NCBI RefSeq assembly: GCF_009193175.1
Contig: NZ_VUKE01000008.1
Location: 1 to 64,000 of the forward strand
DNA: 64,000 bases
Source: Georgenia ruanii
GTDB taxonomy: Bacteria > Actinomycetota > Actinomycetes > Actinomycetales > Actinomycetaceae
Direction of reading: 5' to 3'
The notes beneath the pieces are model-generated. The model was given only the letters and a program-made list of their open reading frames with translations, was not told where the DNA came from and did not search any database. Each line of letters opens with the position of its first letter. Positions within the stretch are counted from its first letter, which is position 1. Shown here in pieces: positions 36,617 through 45,968 of the stretch. A program made the translations under genes and the position numbers.

Positions 36617-37491
36617 TGTCTACCGCCAACCGTCCCGCCCCCGGGTCCACCATGCTCGCCGTCGCCGGGCTGAGGAAGGTCTACGAGTCCGCCACCGGCT
36701 CCACCGAGGCCATCCGCGACCTGACCTTCCAGGTCCGCGCCGGGGAGATGGTCTGCATCGTCGGCCCCTCCGGCGCCGGCAAGACCACCCTGCTGCGGTG
36801 CATCTCCGGCCTGCTCCCGCCCACCTCGGGCACCGTCTCGCTGGAGGGGCAGAAGGTCTCCGGCCCACCCAAGGGCATGGCCGTGGTCTTCCAGGAGTAC
36901 GCCCGCTCCCTCTTTCCCTGGCTCACCGTCGAGCAGAACGTCGAGCTGCCGCTGAAGGAGAAGGGCATCGGCAGGGCCGAGCGGCGCCGCCTGGTCGACA
37001 ACGCCCTGGAGGCGGTCGGCCTGGCCGACGTGCCCAGGTCCTACCCCTGGCAGCTCTCCGGCGGCATGCAGCAGCGCGTGGCCATCGCCCGCGCGGTGGC
37101 CTACGAGCCGCACATCCTCCTCATGGACGAGCCCTTCGCCGCCGTCGACGCCCAGACCCGCGCCGACCTCGAGGACCTCGTGCGGGCCCTGTGGCACCGT
37201 CTCGGGGTGACCGTGCTGTTCGTCACCCACGACATCGACGAGTCGATCTACCTCGGCCAGCGCGTCCTCGTCCTCTCCGGGCGCCCGACCGTCATCCTCG
37301 AGGACGTCGCCGTCGACCTGCCCGACGAGCGCGACCAGCTCACCACCCGCAACGACCCCGAGTTCGCCCGGCTGCGCGCCCACGTCTACGACCTGGTGCA
37401 GAAGGCCAAGCGCGGCTACCGGCCCGGCGACGAGGACTCCGTGCTCGCCGCGGACGTGCAGGGGGCGGGCCGCTCGGCGGTGACGCCGTGA
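36616..37491 (+). CDS. ABC transporter ATP-binding protein (SsuB/TauB type)
   Basis: A 291-residue ATPase. Walker A GPSGAGKTT near residues 54-62, the Q-loop FQEYARSLFPW, the signature QLSGGMQQRVAIARA, Walker B LLMDEPFAAVDAQTR and the switch His in VTHDIDESIYL are all present. It powers the two permeases encoded just before it. ATG 36616 shares a base with the preceding stop; a GAGGAGG site lies six bases before. It may also drive the RibXY-like pair across the intergenic region, which has no ATPase gene; that is speculation. Confidence 0.92.
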   Translation: MSTANRPAPGSTMLAVAGLRKVYESATGSTEAIRDLTFQVRAGEMVCIVGPSGAGKTTLLRCISGLLPPTSGTVSLEGQKVSGPPKGMAVVFQEYARSLFPWLTVEQNVELPLKEKGIGRAERRRLVDNALEAVGLADVPRSYPWQLSGGMQQRVAIARAVAYEPHILLMDEPFAAVDAQTRADLEDLVRALWHRLGVTVLFVTHDIDESIYLGQRVLVLSGRPTVILEDVAVDLPDERDQLTTRNDPEFARLRAHVYDLVQKAKRGYRPGDEDSVLAADVQGAGRSAVTP

Positions 37492-38669
37492 CGCCCGGGC
37501 CGGTCGAGGAGCGCACCCAGGTCGTCGTCGTCGGCGCCGGCCCGGCGGGGCTGCTGCTGACCCACCTGCTGCACCGGGAGGGCATCGCGACCATCCTGGT
37601 CGAGGCCCGCGACCGGGAGTACGTCCAGGCCCGCGTGCGGGCCGGCGTCATCGAGCACGGCGCGGCCGACATCCTGCGCCGCGCCGGCGTCGGGGAGCGG
37701 ATGGACCGCGAGGGCCTGGTGCACGAGGGCATCGAGCTGCGCTTCGACGGCGTGGGCCATCGCATCCCCATGACCGAGCTGACTGGGCGGCACATCACCG
37801 TGTACGGCCAGCAGGAGGTGGTCCACGACCTGGCCGAGCGGCGCCTGGCCGACGGCGGGGACGTGCGCTTCGCCTGCGGGCCGGCGGCGATCCACGACAT
37901 CGACTCCGCCGAGCCGTCGGTGACCTACACCGTCGACGGCGTGGAGCACCGGATCGTCGCGGACTTCGTCGTCGCCTGCGACGGCGCGCACGGCGCCGGG
38001 CGCCCGGCCATGGGCGAGGCCGTCACGCCGTACGAGAAGGTATACCCCTTCGGGTGGCTGGGCATCCTGGCCCACGCCGCACCGCGCATCCACGAGCTCA
38101 TCTACGCCAATCACCCCCGCGGGTTCGCGCTGTACTCGATGCGCTCGCCCAGCGTGACGCGGCTGTACCTGCAGGTGCCGTCCACCGACCGGCTCGAGGA
38201 CTGGCCGGACGAGCGGATCTGGGAGGAGCTCGCGCTGCGGTTCAGCCTCGACGGCGAGCCGTGGGAGCCGACCCAGGGCGAGATCTTCGAGCGGTCCATC
38301 GCGCCGCTGCGCAGCTACGTCGGCGAGCCGATGCAGCGCGGGCGGCTCTTCCTGGCCGGCGACGCCGCACACACGGTCCCCCCGACGGGCGCCAAGGGCA
38401 TGAACCTGGCAATCCGCGACGTCGACCTCCTCGCCCGGGCGCTGACCGTGCAGTTCCGCACGGGCAACGAGGAGGCGCTGCGGCGGTACACCGAGGAGGC
38501 CTTGCGCTCGGTGTGGCGGGCGGAGTACTTCTCGTGGTGGATGACGACGATGCTGCACCGGTTCGACGGCGACACCCCGTTCGACCGGCGGGTGCAGACC
38601 GCGCAGCTGCGCAGCGTCGCCTCCTCGCGGGCACACGCGACCGCACTGGCAGAGAACTACGTGGGATGA
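37488..38669 (+). CDS. pobA: 4-hydroxybenzoate 3-monooxygenase (PobA-like FAD monooxygenase)
   Basis: A 393-residue group A flavoprotein monooxygenase, the length of PobA (394). It has the ADP-binding fold QVVVVGAGPAGLLLTHLLHREG, the VVACDGAHGAGRP motif (DG box, near residue 160) and FLAGDAAHTVPPTGAKGMNLAIRDVDLLARAL, which closely follows the PobA GD motif. ARVRAGVIEHG is as in PobA. The expected reaction is NADPH- and oxygen-dependent conversion of 4-hydroxybenzoate to protocatechuate. GTG 37488 overlaps the ATPase stop by four bases. No protocatechuate-cleavage genes are in the window, so ring cleavage must be encoded elsewhere. Related hydroxylases with other aromatic substrates remain possible. 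Confidence 0.85.
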   Translation: MTPGPVEERTQVVVVGAGPAGLLLTHLLHREGIATILVEARDREYVQARVRAGVIEHGAADILRRAGVGERMDREGLVHEGIELRFDGVGHRIPMTELTGRHITVYGQQEVVHDLAERRLADGGDVRFACGPAAIHDIDSAEPSVTYTVDGVEHRIVADFVVACDGAHGAGRPAMGEAVTPYEKVYPFGWLGILAHAAPRIHELIYANHPRGFALYSMRSPSVTRLYLQVPSTDRLEDWPDERIWEELALRFSLDGEPWEPTQGEIFERSIAPLRSYVGEPMQRGRLFLAGDAAHTVPPTGAKGMNLAIRDVDLLARALTVQFRTGNEEALRRYTEEALRSVWRAEYFSWWMTTMLHRFDGDTPFDRRVQTAQLRSVASSRAHATALAENYVG

Positions 38670-39490
38670 CGATGAACACCACCGCCCGGGGCCTGCAGGT
38701 CAGCCCCGACGACGCGGCCGACGAGACCCCCGGGCGCTCGACCGGGTACGTCCAGTCCCTCGACCGGGGCCTGGCGGTGATCCGGGCGTTCGACGCCGAG
38801 CACGCACAGCTCACGCTCAGCGACGTCGCCCGGCGCACCGGGCTCACCCGGGCGGCGGCGCGGCGGTTCCTGCACACCCTGGTGGAGATCGGGTACGTCG
38901 AGGCGGACGGGCGCCTGTTCAGCCTGCGCCCGCGGGTGCTGGAGCTGGGCTACGCCTACCTGTCCTCCATCTCCCTGCCCGAGCTGTGCCGGATGCACCT
39001 GCAGCGCCTGGCCGCTCAGGTCGGGGAGTCGGTGTCGGTGTCCGTGCTGGACGGGTCGGAGATCGTGTACGTCGCGCGGGTGGCCAGCAACCGGATCATG
39101 AGCGTCGACCTCGGCGTCGGCGCCCGGCTCCCGGCGTACGCGACGTCCATGGGCCGGGTGCTGCTCGCCGGGCTCCCGGCCGCCGAGGTCGACGCGCACC
39201 TCGGCGAGCTGCGGCCGCTCACCCGGTACACGCTGACCGCCGTCGAGGACCTGCTCGCGGAGCTGGCCACGGTGCGCGCGCAGGGCTGGGCGCTGGTGGA
39301 CGAGGAGCTCGAGGAAGGGCTGCGCTCCATCGCGGCCCCGATCCGGGACCGCGACGGCCGCGTCGTCGCCGCCTGCAACATGTCGACGGCGGCGCGGCGC
39401 GGCCCAGCCTCGGCGCTGGTCAGCGACCTGCTCCCGCACCTGCTCGCCACCGCCGCGGCCATCTCCGACGACCTGTCCGCGTTGCGATGA
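38666..39490 (+). CDS. IclR-family regulator (PcaR/PobR-like)
   Basis: A 274-residue IclR protein with a 25-residue lead. A winged helix-turn-helix follows (QSLDRGLAVIRAFDAEHAQLTLSDVARRTGLTRAAARRFLHTLVEIGYVE). The effector domain has SSISLPELCRMHLQRLAAQVGESVSVSVLDGSEIVYVARV, LPAYATSMGRVLLAGLP and DEELEEGLRSIAAPIRD, typical of PcaR/PcaU/PobR regulators of aromatic catabolism. ATG 38666 overlaps the pobA stop (ATGA). It is the only regulator in the operon and the natural candidate to bind the double palindrome at 33619-33652. Confidence 0.9.
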   Translation: MTMNTTARGLQVSPDDAADETPGRSTGYVQSLDRGLAVIRAFDAEHAQLTLSDVARRTGLTRAAARRFLHTLVEIGYVEADGRLFSLRPRVLELGYAYLSSISLPELCRMHLQRLAAQVGESVSVSVLDGSEIVYVARVASNRIMSVDLGVGARLPAYATSMGRVLLAGLPAAEVDAHLGELRPLTRYTLTAVEDLLAELATVRAQGWALVDEELEEGLRSIAAPIRDRDGRVVAACNMSTAARRGPASALVSDLLPHLLATAAAISDDLSALR

Positions 39491-40857
39491 CCCGGCGTCC
39501 GGCCGCCCGCGCCGGCGGCGGCCTCGGGCTGCTCGTCGCGGCCACGGTGCTCATCGGGCTGAACCTGCGCGGGCCGATCGTCGGCATCCCGCCCCTCATC
39601 GACGAGATCAGCGCCGACCTGGGCCTCAGCTCGACGACCGCGGGGCTGATCACCTCCCTGCCGCTGGTGTGCTTCGCCGTCGGCTCCCCCGTGGCGGCGC
39701 TGCTCGCACGCCGCTTCGGCCTCGAACGCACCATGCTGGCTGCCCTCCTGCTGCTGGGGGCCGCGATCGCCCTGCGGCCGTGGGACGGGCTGGCCGCGCT
39801 GCTGGCGGGCACGGTGGTCGTGGGCGCGGCGATCACGGTGGGTAACGTGCTCGTCCCGGTGCTCGTGCGCCGCGACGGCGGCAGCCACGTCAAGAGCATC
39901 ATGGCCACCTCGACGAGCTCGTACGGGGTGGGCGGGGCCCTCGCCGCGGCGGTGGCCGTGCCGATGGCCGCCCGGCTGGGCTGGCGGGGGGCGACGGCGT
40001 CCCTGGCGGTGCTGGTCGCCGTCGCGGTGGTGGTGTGGCTGGTGCACATGCGCCTGCGCGCCCGGGTCCGTGCCGACGTCGCCCCGTCCACGCCGGCCGC
40101 CGGTGCAGGGGCCACGCCCGCCCGGATGAGCGCACCGCCGGCGTCGTCGGCCGCGCCCCGGCCCAGGCCGTCGTCGGGCACGCCCGGGCCCGGGCCGTCG
40201 TCGGCTCCACCCCGGCCCGGTCCGTCGTCGGGCACGCCCCGACCTGCGCCGTCGTCGGCCCACCCCCGCCCGCCGGTGTGGACCCAGGCCAGCGTGTGGT
40301 GGCTCGCCGCGTTCTTCGGGCTGCAGGCGACGCTGTTCTACAGCGTCAGCGCGTGGCTGCCGCCGCTGCTGGTGGAGTCGGCCTCGGCGAGCGCGGCCAC
40401 CGGCGGGACCGCCGTCTCCCTCTTCCACCTGCTCGGCATCGCCGGGACGCTGGCGGTGCCCGCCCTGCTCCGCTGGCTCGGCGGCGCCCGGCGCGTCGGC
40501 GTCGTCATCGCCCTCGGCTGGCTCGTGCTGCTTGTGGGGGTCCTGGTCCTCCCCCACGTGTGGATGCCGTGGGTGCTCGTCGGCGGTCTCGCGCAGGGCG
40601 CCGGGATCGGCCTCGGACTCACCCTCGTGGCGGAGCGCCCGGTGGACGCCGACTACGGCCGGTCGGTCTCGGCGATGGTGCAGGGCGCCGGATACGCCCT
40701 GGCGGCGCTCGGCCCGATCGTCATCGGGTGGGCGCACGGCGCCACAGCCGGCTGGGCGGTGCCGCTGACGATCCTGGTCGCGCTCGCGGTCGGCCTCGCC
40801 GTGAGCGGCCTCCGCGCGGGCGAGGACCGGCCCATCGGCGGTCCCGCGCACGGCTGA
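39487..40857 (+). CDS. MFS transporter, CynX/NimT family
   Basis: A 456-residue major facilitator of the CynX type with about twelve helices. It opens GGLGLLVAATVLIGLNLRGPIVGIPPLIDEISADLGLSSTTAGLITSLPLVCFAVGSP, a strong family start. The central loop between the two six-helix bundles is enlarged by a Pro/Ser/Gly stretch from five 27-base repeats (40141-40275), giving PSSGTPGPG-like units. ATG 39487 overlaps the IclR stop by four bases. Place in the operon suggests aromatic acid or a linked product; cyanate is less likely. It ends 47 bases before the convergent putP. Confidence 0.88.
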   Translation: MTRRPAARAGGGLGLLVAATVLIGLNLRGPIVGIPPLIDEISADLGLSSTTAGLITSLPLVCFAVGSPVAALLARRFGLERTMLAALLLLGAAIALRPWDGLAALLAGTVVVGAAITVGNVLVPVLVRRDGGSHVKSIMATSTSSYGVGGALAAAVAVPMAARLGWRGATASLAVLVAVAVVVWLVHMRLRARVRADVAPSTPAAGAGATPARMSAPPASSAAPRPRPSSGTPGPGPSSAPPRPGPSSGTPRPAPSSAHPRPPVWTQASVWWLAAFFGLQATLFYSVSAWLPPLLVESASASAATGGTAVSLFHLLGIAGTLAVPALLRWLGGARRVGVVIALGWLVLLVGVLVLPHVWMPWVLVGGLAQGAGIGLGLTLVAERPVDADYGRSVSAMVQGAGYALAALGPIVIGWAHGATAGWAVPLTILVALAVGLAVSGLRAGEDRPIGGPAHG

Positions 40858-40904
40858 GCCGGCGGCGGGCCCACTCAGGCCGCGCTCGGCGTCGCGCCGC
40901 ATTC

Positions 40905-42410
40905 TCAGGCGGTCACCGCGGCCGGCTCCGCGCCGCGCGCGGCCGCGACGTGCTCGTCGAACTCCGCGGCGATCTCCGCGTCGTGGCGGTGCGTGCGCAG
41001 CGAGACGACGACGGCCGCGGCGAGGTTCAGGGCGAAGCCGGGAAGGATCTCGTACAGGTCGAAGATGCCGCCGTCGACGTTGCCCCACACGGCCACCGTG
41101 ACGGCGCCGACGATCATCCCGGACAGCGCGCCGGCCGTGGTCAGGCGCCGCCAGTACAGCGCCAGCAGGATGGTCGGGCCGAAGGCGGCCCCGAAGCCCG
41201 CCCATGCGAAGGACACGAGGGCGAGGATGGTGTCGTTCTGGGTCCAGGCCATGGCGCCAGCGACGACGGCGATGAGCAGCACGGCGCCGCGGCTGAGCAG
41301 CACCTGCCGACGGTCCGACGCTGCGCGCCTGGTGAGCATCGAGTACAGGTCCTCCACCAGGGCCGACGCGGTGACCAGCAGCTGGGACGAGACGGTGCTC
41401 ATGATCGCCGCGAGCACGGCCGCGAGGATGAAGCCCGCGATGAGGGGGTGGAACAGCAGCTGGCCGAGCACGAGGAAGACCGTCTCAGGGTCGGCGAGCG
41501 TGAGCTCGGGGTGCTGGCGGAAGTAGGCGACGCCGACGAGGGCCGTGACGATCGCGCCGCCGACCGACAGCGCCATCCACCCCATGCCGATGCGGCGGCC
41601 GGCGGTGGCCTCCTGCGGGGTGCGCAGCGCCATGAACCGCACGATGATGTGCGGCTGCCCGAAGTAGCCCAGGCCCCACGCCAGCGCGGAGACGACCCCG
41701 ATGACGGTGGCCCCCTCGCCGAGCATGGACAGCATGCCGGGGTCGATCTCGCGCACGGTGGCGGCGACCTCGCCAGGGCCGCCGACGGCGACGAGCCCGA
41801 CGATCGGCACCGCGAGCAGGGCGAGGAACATCATCACGCCCTGGACGAAGTCGGTGTAGCTGACGGCCAGGAACCCGCCGAAGAGGGTGTACAGGATCGT
41901 GACGGCCGCGATGAGGATCATCCCGCCGCGGTAGTCGGCGCCGAACGAGCTCTCCATGAACACGCCGCCGGAGACCATGCCGGCGGAGACGTAGAACGTG
42001 AAGAAGACCAGGATGATCAGGCCGGAGACGACGCGGATCGCGCGCGTCCGGTCACGCAGGCGGCTCTCGAGGAAGCTCGGGATGGTGATGGAGTTGGTGG
42101 AGACCTGGGAGTAGCTCCGCAGCCGCGGCGCCACGATCTTCCAGTTGACCCACGCCCCGATCGTGAGGCCGACGGCGATCCACGCCTCGACCAGGCCCGC
42201 GACGTAGATGGCGCCGGGCAGGCCCATGAGCAGCCAGCCGGACATGTCGGACGCGCCGGCGCTGAGGGCGGCGACCGAGGGCGGCAGGCCCCGCCCGCCG
42301 AGCATGTAGTCCGACAGGTCCTTGGTCCGCACGAAGAAGTACCAGCCGATCGCCAGCATGCCTACGAGGTAGACAAGCACCGCGATGAGATGAAACGCCT
42401 GGTCAGACAC
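40905..42410 (-). CDS. putP: sodium/proline symporter
   Basis: A 501-residue SSS-family symporter matching PutP. Conserved parts include YMLGGRGLPPSVAALSAGASDMSGWLLMGLPGAIYVAGL (sodium and proline site region), WVNWKIVAPRLRSYSQ, SFLESRLRDRTRAIRV, the GGFLAVSYTDFVQGVMMF segment and ILAAVLAAIMSTVSSQLLV. GTG 42410 (VSDQAFHLIAVLVYLVGML) fits the family; an in-frame start at 42473 would add residues lacking any PutP similarity. Its promoter must be in 42411-42787, where a 15-base palindrome lies. Confidence 0.94.
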   Translation of the reverse strand: MSDQAFHLIAVLVYLVGMLAIGWYFFVRTKDLSDYMLGGRGLPPSVAALSAGASDMSGWLLMGLPGAIYVAGLVEAWIAVGLTIGAWVNWKIVAPRLRSYSQVSTNSITIPSFLESRLRDRTRAIRVVSGLIILVFFTFYVSAGMVSGGVFMESSFGADYRGGMILIAAVTILYTLFGGFLAVSYTDFVQGVMMFLALLAVPIVGLVAVGGPGEVAATVREIDPGMLSMLGEGATVIGVVSALAWGLGYFGQPHIIVRFMALRTPQEATAGRRIGMGWMALSVGGAIVTALVGVAYFRQHPELTLADPETVFLVLGQLLFHPLIAGFILAAVLAAIMSTVSSQLLVTASALVEDLYSMLTRRAASDRRQVLLSRGAVLLIAVVAGAMAWTQNDTILALVSFAWAGFGAAFGPTILLALYWRRLTTAGALSGMIVGAVTVAVWGNVDGGIFDLYEILPGFALNLAAAVVVSLRTHRHDAEIAAEFDEHVAAARGAEPAAVTA

Positions 42411-42787
42411 TGCAGCAACCGTCCTGTCGGGGGTGAGGGCCCGCCGAAGGTACCCCGGCGCCCCGGGGGCCACCAGCCGACGTGAAGCGCCGGTTCAGTG
42501 TTACTGAATGACACTGTGGAGATGCTGAAGCGTTGCTGAGCCTTGGTCGAACGACAGCCCGGTGCGGGAGCGGCACGGTGGTGCGGATTGCTTGAACCGG
42601 GCATGTGCGGGCGGACGTGTGCCCGTCGGACGGTTTGTGACCTGGCCCGCATTTTGGACGGCCTTCGCCGATTTCGTGGGTCCCTGCGCTGCCGCACCAT
42701 GCCCCTCTGCCGCCGTCGGCACGCCCTGCCGGGCCGGTCTGCGCACGGGGTTCGGCCTGCCTGACAGCGGGTCGAGGGGGCGACGGG
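42411..42787. other. 377-base intergenic region upstream of putP
   Basis: No convincing gene. It holds the perfect palindrome TTCAGT-GTT-ACTGAA at 42494-42508, and an overlapping CAGTGT...ACACTG pair around 42496-42516, about 85 bases before the putP start. This is a candidate operator for putP, perhaps of a GntR- or AraC-like protein. Rpe ends at 42788 without a clear terminator. Confidence 0.6.
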
Positions 42788-43453
42788 TCAGTGCTTGTGC
42801 GCCTCCTGCGCGAGCTGGCGCAGCGCGGCCACCTCGGCGTCGGCGTCCTCGGCCTTGTACACGGCGGACCCGGCCACGAACACGTTGGCGCCAGCCTCCG
42901 CGGCGCGCTCGATCGTCGAGCGGGACACGCCGCCGTCGACCTGGACCCACACGTCCAGGTTGGCCGCCGAGATCGCCTCGCGGGTGCGGGCGATCTTCGG
43001 GAGCGTGCCATCGATGAAGGACTGCCCGCCGAAGCCGGGCTCGACGGTCATGACGAGGATCATGTCGAACTCCGGCAAGAGGTCCAGCAGGGGCTCGATC
43101 GGGGTGGCCGGTCGCAGCGCGATGCCGGCGCGCGCGCCCTTGGCGCGCAGCTCGCGGGCGAGCTTGACCGGTGCGGTGGCGGCCTCGGCGTGGAACGTCA
43201 CGGAGGCGCAGCCCGCCTCGGCGTAGGCCGGCGCCCAGCGGTCCGGGTCCTCGATCATGAGGTGCGCATCGACCGGGACCGGCGTGACCTTGATGATGCC
43301 CTCCACCACCGGCAGTCCCATCGTCAGGTTGGGGACGAAGTGGTTGTCCATGACGTCGACGTGGGCGTAGTCCGCGCCGGAGATCTTGGCGAGCTCGCCG
43401 CGCAGGTCGGAGAAGTCGGAGTTGAGGATGCTGGGCGAAATCACGATGCTCAC
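42788..43453 (-). CDS. rpe: ribulose-phosphate 3-epimerase
   Basis: A 221-residue TIM barrel. It starts [17 protein letters not shown] and has the metal-ligand motifs [20 protein letters not shown] (His, Asp), [34 protein letters not shown] and [12 protein letters not shown]. It interconverts ribulose 5-phosphate and xylulose 5-phosphate in the pentose phosphate pathway. GTG 43453 was chosen because the barrel starts at once; an upstream extension to 43915 is only repeat DNA. Confidence 0.95.
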   Translation of the reverse strand: MSIVISPSILNSDFSDLRGELAKISGADYAHVDVMDNHFVPNLTMGLPVVEGIIKVTPVPVDAHLMIEDPDRWAPAYAEAGCASVTFHAEAATAPVKLARELRAKGARAGIALRPATPIEPLLDLLPEFDMILVMTVEPGFGGQSFIDGTLPKIARTREAISAANLDVWVQVDGGVSRSTIERAAEAGANVFVAGSAVYKAEDADAEVAALRQLAQEAHKH

Positions 43454-43571
43454 CGGCTCAGGGTAACGGGGCCGGCCGCGTGGCTCGGACGCGGCCCGGA
43501 GCCGGGGCGGGCCGCCGGGATCGCTCGTGGGCGCCCTCCGGGCAGCCACCTTCTGGCGGCGCCGGCGGGCG

Positions 43572-43753
43572 GCGACGTCGTCGGGATGCGTCGTCGTGCG
43601 ACGTCGTCGGGCTGCGTCGTCGTGCGACGTCGTCGGGCTACGTCGCCATGCGACGTCGTCAGGCTGCGTCGTCGTGCGACGTCGTCGGGCTACGTCGCCG
43701 TGCGACGTCGTCAGGCTGCGTCGTCGTGCGACGTCGTCAGGCTGCGTCCTCGC
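43572..43753. repeat. 26-base intergenic tandem repeat, seven copies
   Basis: Units begin GCGACGTCGTC at 43572, 43598, 43624, 43650, 43676, 43702 and 43728 and are followed by an RGGCTRCGTCGYCRT-type half. Each unit holds the palindrome GACGTC. Variation between copies is limited to a few positions. The period is not a multiple of three, so the array is not coding. It lies between rpe and the HNH gene. Confidence 0.95.
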
Positions 43754-43875
43754 GCGGCTCTCATCGCCACGCTCGTGCCGCCCTGTCCACAGCTGCCGCC
43801 CGACCGCCGATCCCTGCCCTCGTAGATCGGTAGCGTCCCTGGCATCAGCTCGACCGGGGCGAGGGGGTGGCAACG

Positions 43876-45900
43876 ATGGCGGCACCGGCTGACGATCGGT
43901 TGCCCGCCTCGGCACCGGCTGACGATCGGTTGCCCGCGCCGTCCCAAGCGACCAGTCACCCCACCCGCGCCGCTCACCCGGGCGGCGCCACGGCGGGGCG
44001 GGGCGCCGCCGCTCCTCCCGCCGTCGACTCGCCTGGTCCGGTCGCCCTGCTCGACGTCGTGCGGAACGCCGTTCGCGGGCTCACCGCCGGCGCGCCGGGC
44101 GCCAACGCGGTCCGGTGGGAGCAGCGCGAACGCGAGAGCGTCATCGCCGGGCTCGACGCGGCGATCCAGTCGCTGACGATCTACCGCGGCCAGGTCCTTC
44201 TCGCCCACAAGGAGGACGGACGCTGGGGCACCGCGCTGGACAGGGACTTCGCAGACTGGCGCGCCCGGTCCACGGGCACGGGCCGAGGCCCGGCGGTCGG
44301 CGAGCTCCAGGTGGCGGAGGGGCTGCAGGCCATGCCCGAGGTGGCTGACGCGGTGGCGGACGGCGAGCTCACCCTCGAGCACGCGCGGACGTTTGCTCGA
44401 TTGCGCGCCACCGCCTCAGAAGAGGTCAAGGCAGCGCTCGAGGGCGGGGCCGCGGCCGACCTGCTCGAGAAGGCGAAGCACCTCAGCGCGCCCGAGCTCG
44501 CCCGGGAGGCGAAGAAGGTGGCCGCCTCGATCGACGCCCGGGCCGCCCAGGAGCAGTACGACGCGGTGTGGCGACGGCGGTCGGTGAGCACCCGCCGGTC
44601 GGCGGGCGGGCGCGCCGGCGCCTGGTTCCTCGACGACATCGGCGGCACGATCGTCGAGACGGCCCTCGACGCCATCCTCGGCAAGCCGGCGAAGGACGAC
44701 GTCCGGACCCGGGAGCAGCGCCGCGCCGACGCGCTCGTGACGATGGCGTCGCGCGTGCTGCAGGTCGGCGCCGACCGCAACGGCGCCCAGATCCGCCCCC
44801 ATCTCGCGCTGATCGTCTCGGAGGAGACCTGGGACGCCACCCTTCGCCGTCGTCGGGCGATCGAGGAAGCCGATCGGCACGAGATGGACGCGGCTGCCGG
44901 CTGGCCTGGTGCCGCGCTCGGCCTCGACGCGGACGGCCTCCCCATGGCGCCGGGAACGCTGACGGCATCCGCGACTCCGAGCCCTGCACCCGGGGCCCCT
45001 CCCCGAAGTCCGAGAGCCGCAAGCGGGCCGGCGTCGCCCGGCGACCCGAGCCCCGCACTCCCCCGGATCGTGCTCCGTGACCCGCCCCCGCTAGCCAACG
45101 TGCCGCCCGCGGAGCTCGAGGACGGATCGCTGGTCCCCGGCCAGGAGCTCGAGCGCCTGATGTGCGACTGCGAGGTCACCCGCATCGTCATGAACGCGGC
45201 CTCAGTGCCCCTGGACGTCGGGCGCACGGAGCGCGTGTACAACCGCGAGATGCGGCGGGCGATCACCACGCGCGACCGCCACTGCCAGTGGCCAGGGTGC
45301 TCGATCAGGGCCTCCTGGTGCGAGGTCCATCACGTCTGGTTCTTCGCCGACGGCGGCCCCACCTCACTGGCCAACGGCTGCACCCTCTGCGTGTACCACC
45401 ACCACCGCGTCCACCAGGAGCACATCCGCATCACGATCCTCGGCGATGGCTTCGACTTCCACTATCGCGACGGGCGGCACCTGGGCACGACGAAACGACG
45501 ACGCGGGCCCGTCAAGGGCACCCGCAACGCAATCGGCCTCAGCGACGAGGGCCTCACCCCCGAGCGCACCACGTGCCACGACCCGCTCGTGGCCTCCTGG
45601 CCGCCCGACCTTCGAAGCCGGCGGGCGGGCACCACCAGCACCGGGCCGGCCGCGTCAGCCGCCTCGGGAAGCACGGCGTCAGCCGCCTCGGGAAGCGCGG
45701 CGCGGACAACGACGATCGAGCGCGGCGCACCAGAGGGCATCACTCCGGCGGACGCACGATTCGTGCCGGCGCCAGCCACGTCACCGGCGGCGGACACCGG
45801 ACCACCGTCCGAGCCGGCGCCGCCGCCCTCAGGCAACGATCCGTTGACGCTGTGGGATGCCGACCTCCCGCCTGGTCAGAGCAGCGAGCCGCCGTTCTGA
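43876..45900 (+). CDS. DUF222 / HNH endonuclease-domain protein (13E12-like)
   Basis: A 674-residue protein with a repeat-containing Pro/Ala N-terminus (APADDRLPA twice), an actinobacterial DUF222 domain (about residues 45-330) and a C-terminal HNH motif. The HNH part is [53 protein letters not shown], with zinc-type Cys pairs and the catalytic His-His. The tail after residue 560 is disordered Ser/Ala/Pro. Micrococcales genomes often have many copies of this family; some are linked to REP13E12 elements. ATG 43876 with GAGGGGG upstream was preferred to GTG 43867. Function unknown. Confidence 0.88.
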   Translation: MAAPADDRLPASAPADDRLPAPSQATSHPTRAAHPGGATAGRGAAAPPAVDSPGPVALLDVVRNAVRGLTAGAPGANAVRWEQRERESVIAGLDAAIQSLTIYRGQVLLAHKEDGRWGTALDRDFADWRARSTGTGRGPAVGELQVAEGLQAMPEVADAVADGELTLEHARTFARLRATASEEVKAALEGGAAADLLEKAKHLSAPELAREAKKVAASIDARAAQEQYDAVWRRRSVSTRRSAGGRAGAWFLDDIGGTIVETALDAILGKPAKDDVRTREQRRADALVTMASRVLQVGADRNGAQIRPHLALIVSEETWDATLRRRRAIEEADRHEMDAAAGWPGAALGLDADGLPMAPGTLTASATPSPAPGAPPRSPRAASGPASPGDPSPALPRIVLRDPPPLANVPPAELEDGSLVPGQELERLMCDCEVTRIVMNAASVPLDVGRTERVYNREMRRAITTRDRHCQWPGCSIRASWCEVHHVWFFADGGPTSLANGCTLCVYHHHRVHQEHIRITILGDGFDFHYRDGRHLGTTKRRRGPVKGTRNAIGLSDEGLTPERTTCHDPLVASWPPDLRSRRAGTTSTGPAASAASGSTASAASGSAARTTTIERGAPEGITPADARFVPAPATSPAADTGPPSEPAPPPSGNDPLTLWDADLPPGQSSEPPF

Positions 45901-45968
45901 CCCTCGCGCTGCGAGCGGCGCCCGGCGCCGGTCGCGTCCGGGCCGGATCGCCCTTCGCGGCCGGGCCC

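Noticed and set aside
37488-38669. Annotation of pobA as part of a riboflavin system because of the nearby RFN
   Set aside because: The enzyme uses FAD as cofactor, but sequence features match an aromatic hydroxylase and its operon lacks the riboswitch.
43572-43753. CRISPR array
   Set aside because: Units are contiguous 26-base repeats without unique spacers and no cas genes are present.
45901-45968. Terminator between the HNH gene and rsmB
   Set aside because: An imperfect GGCGCC-based hairpin exists, but such pairs are frequent in this GC-rich DNA and there is no T tract.
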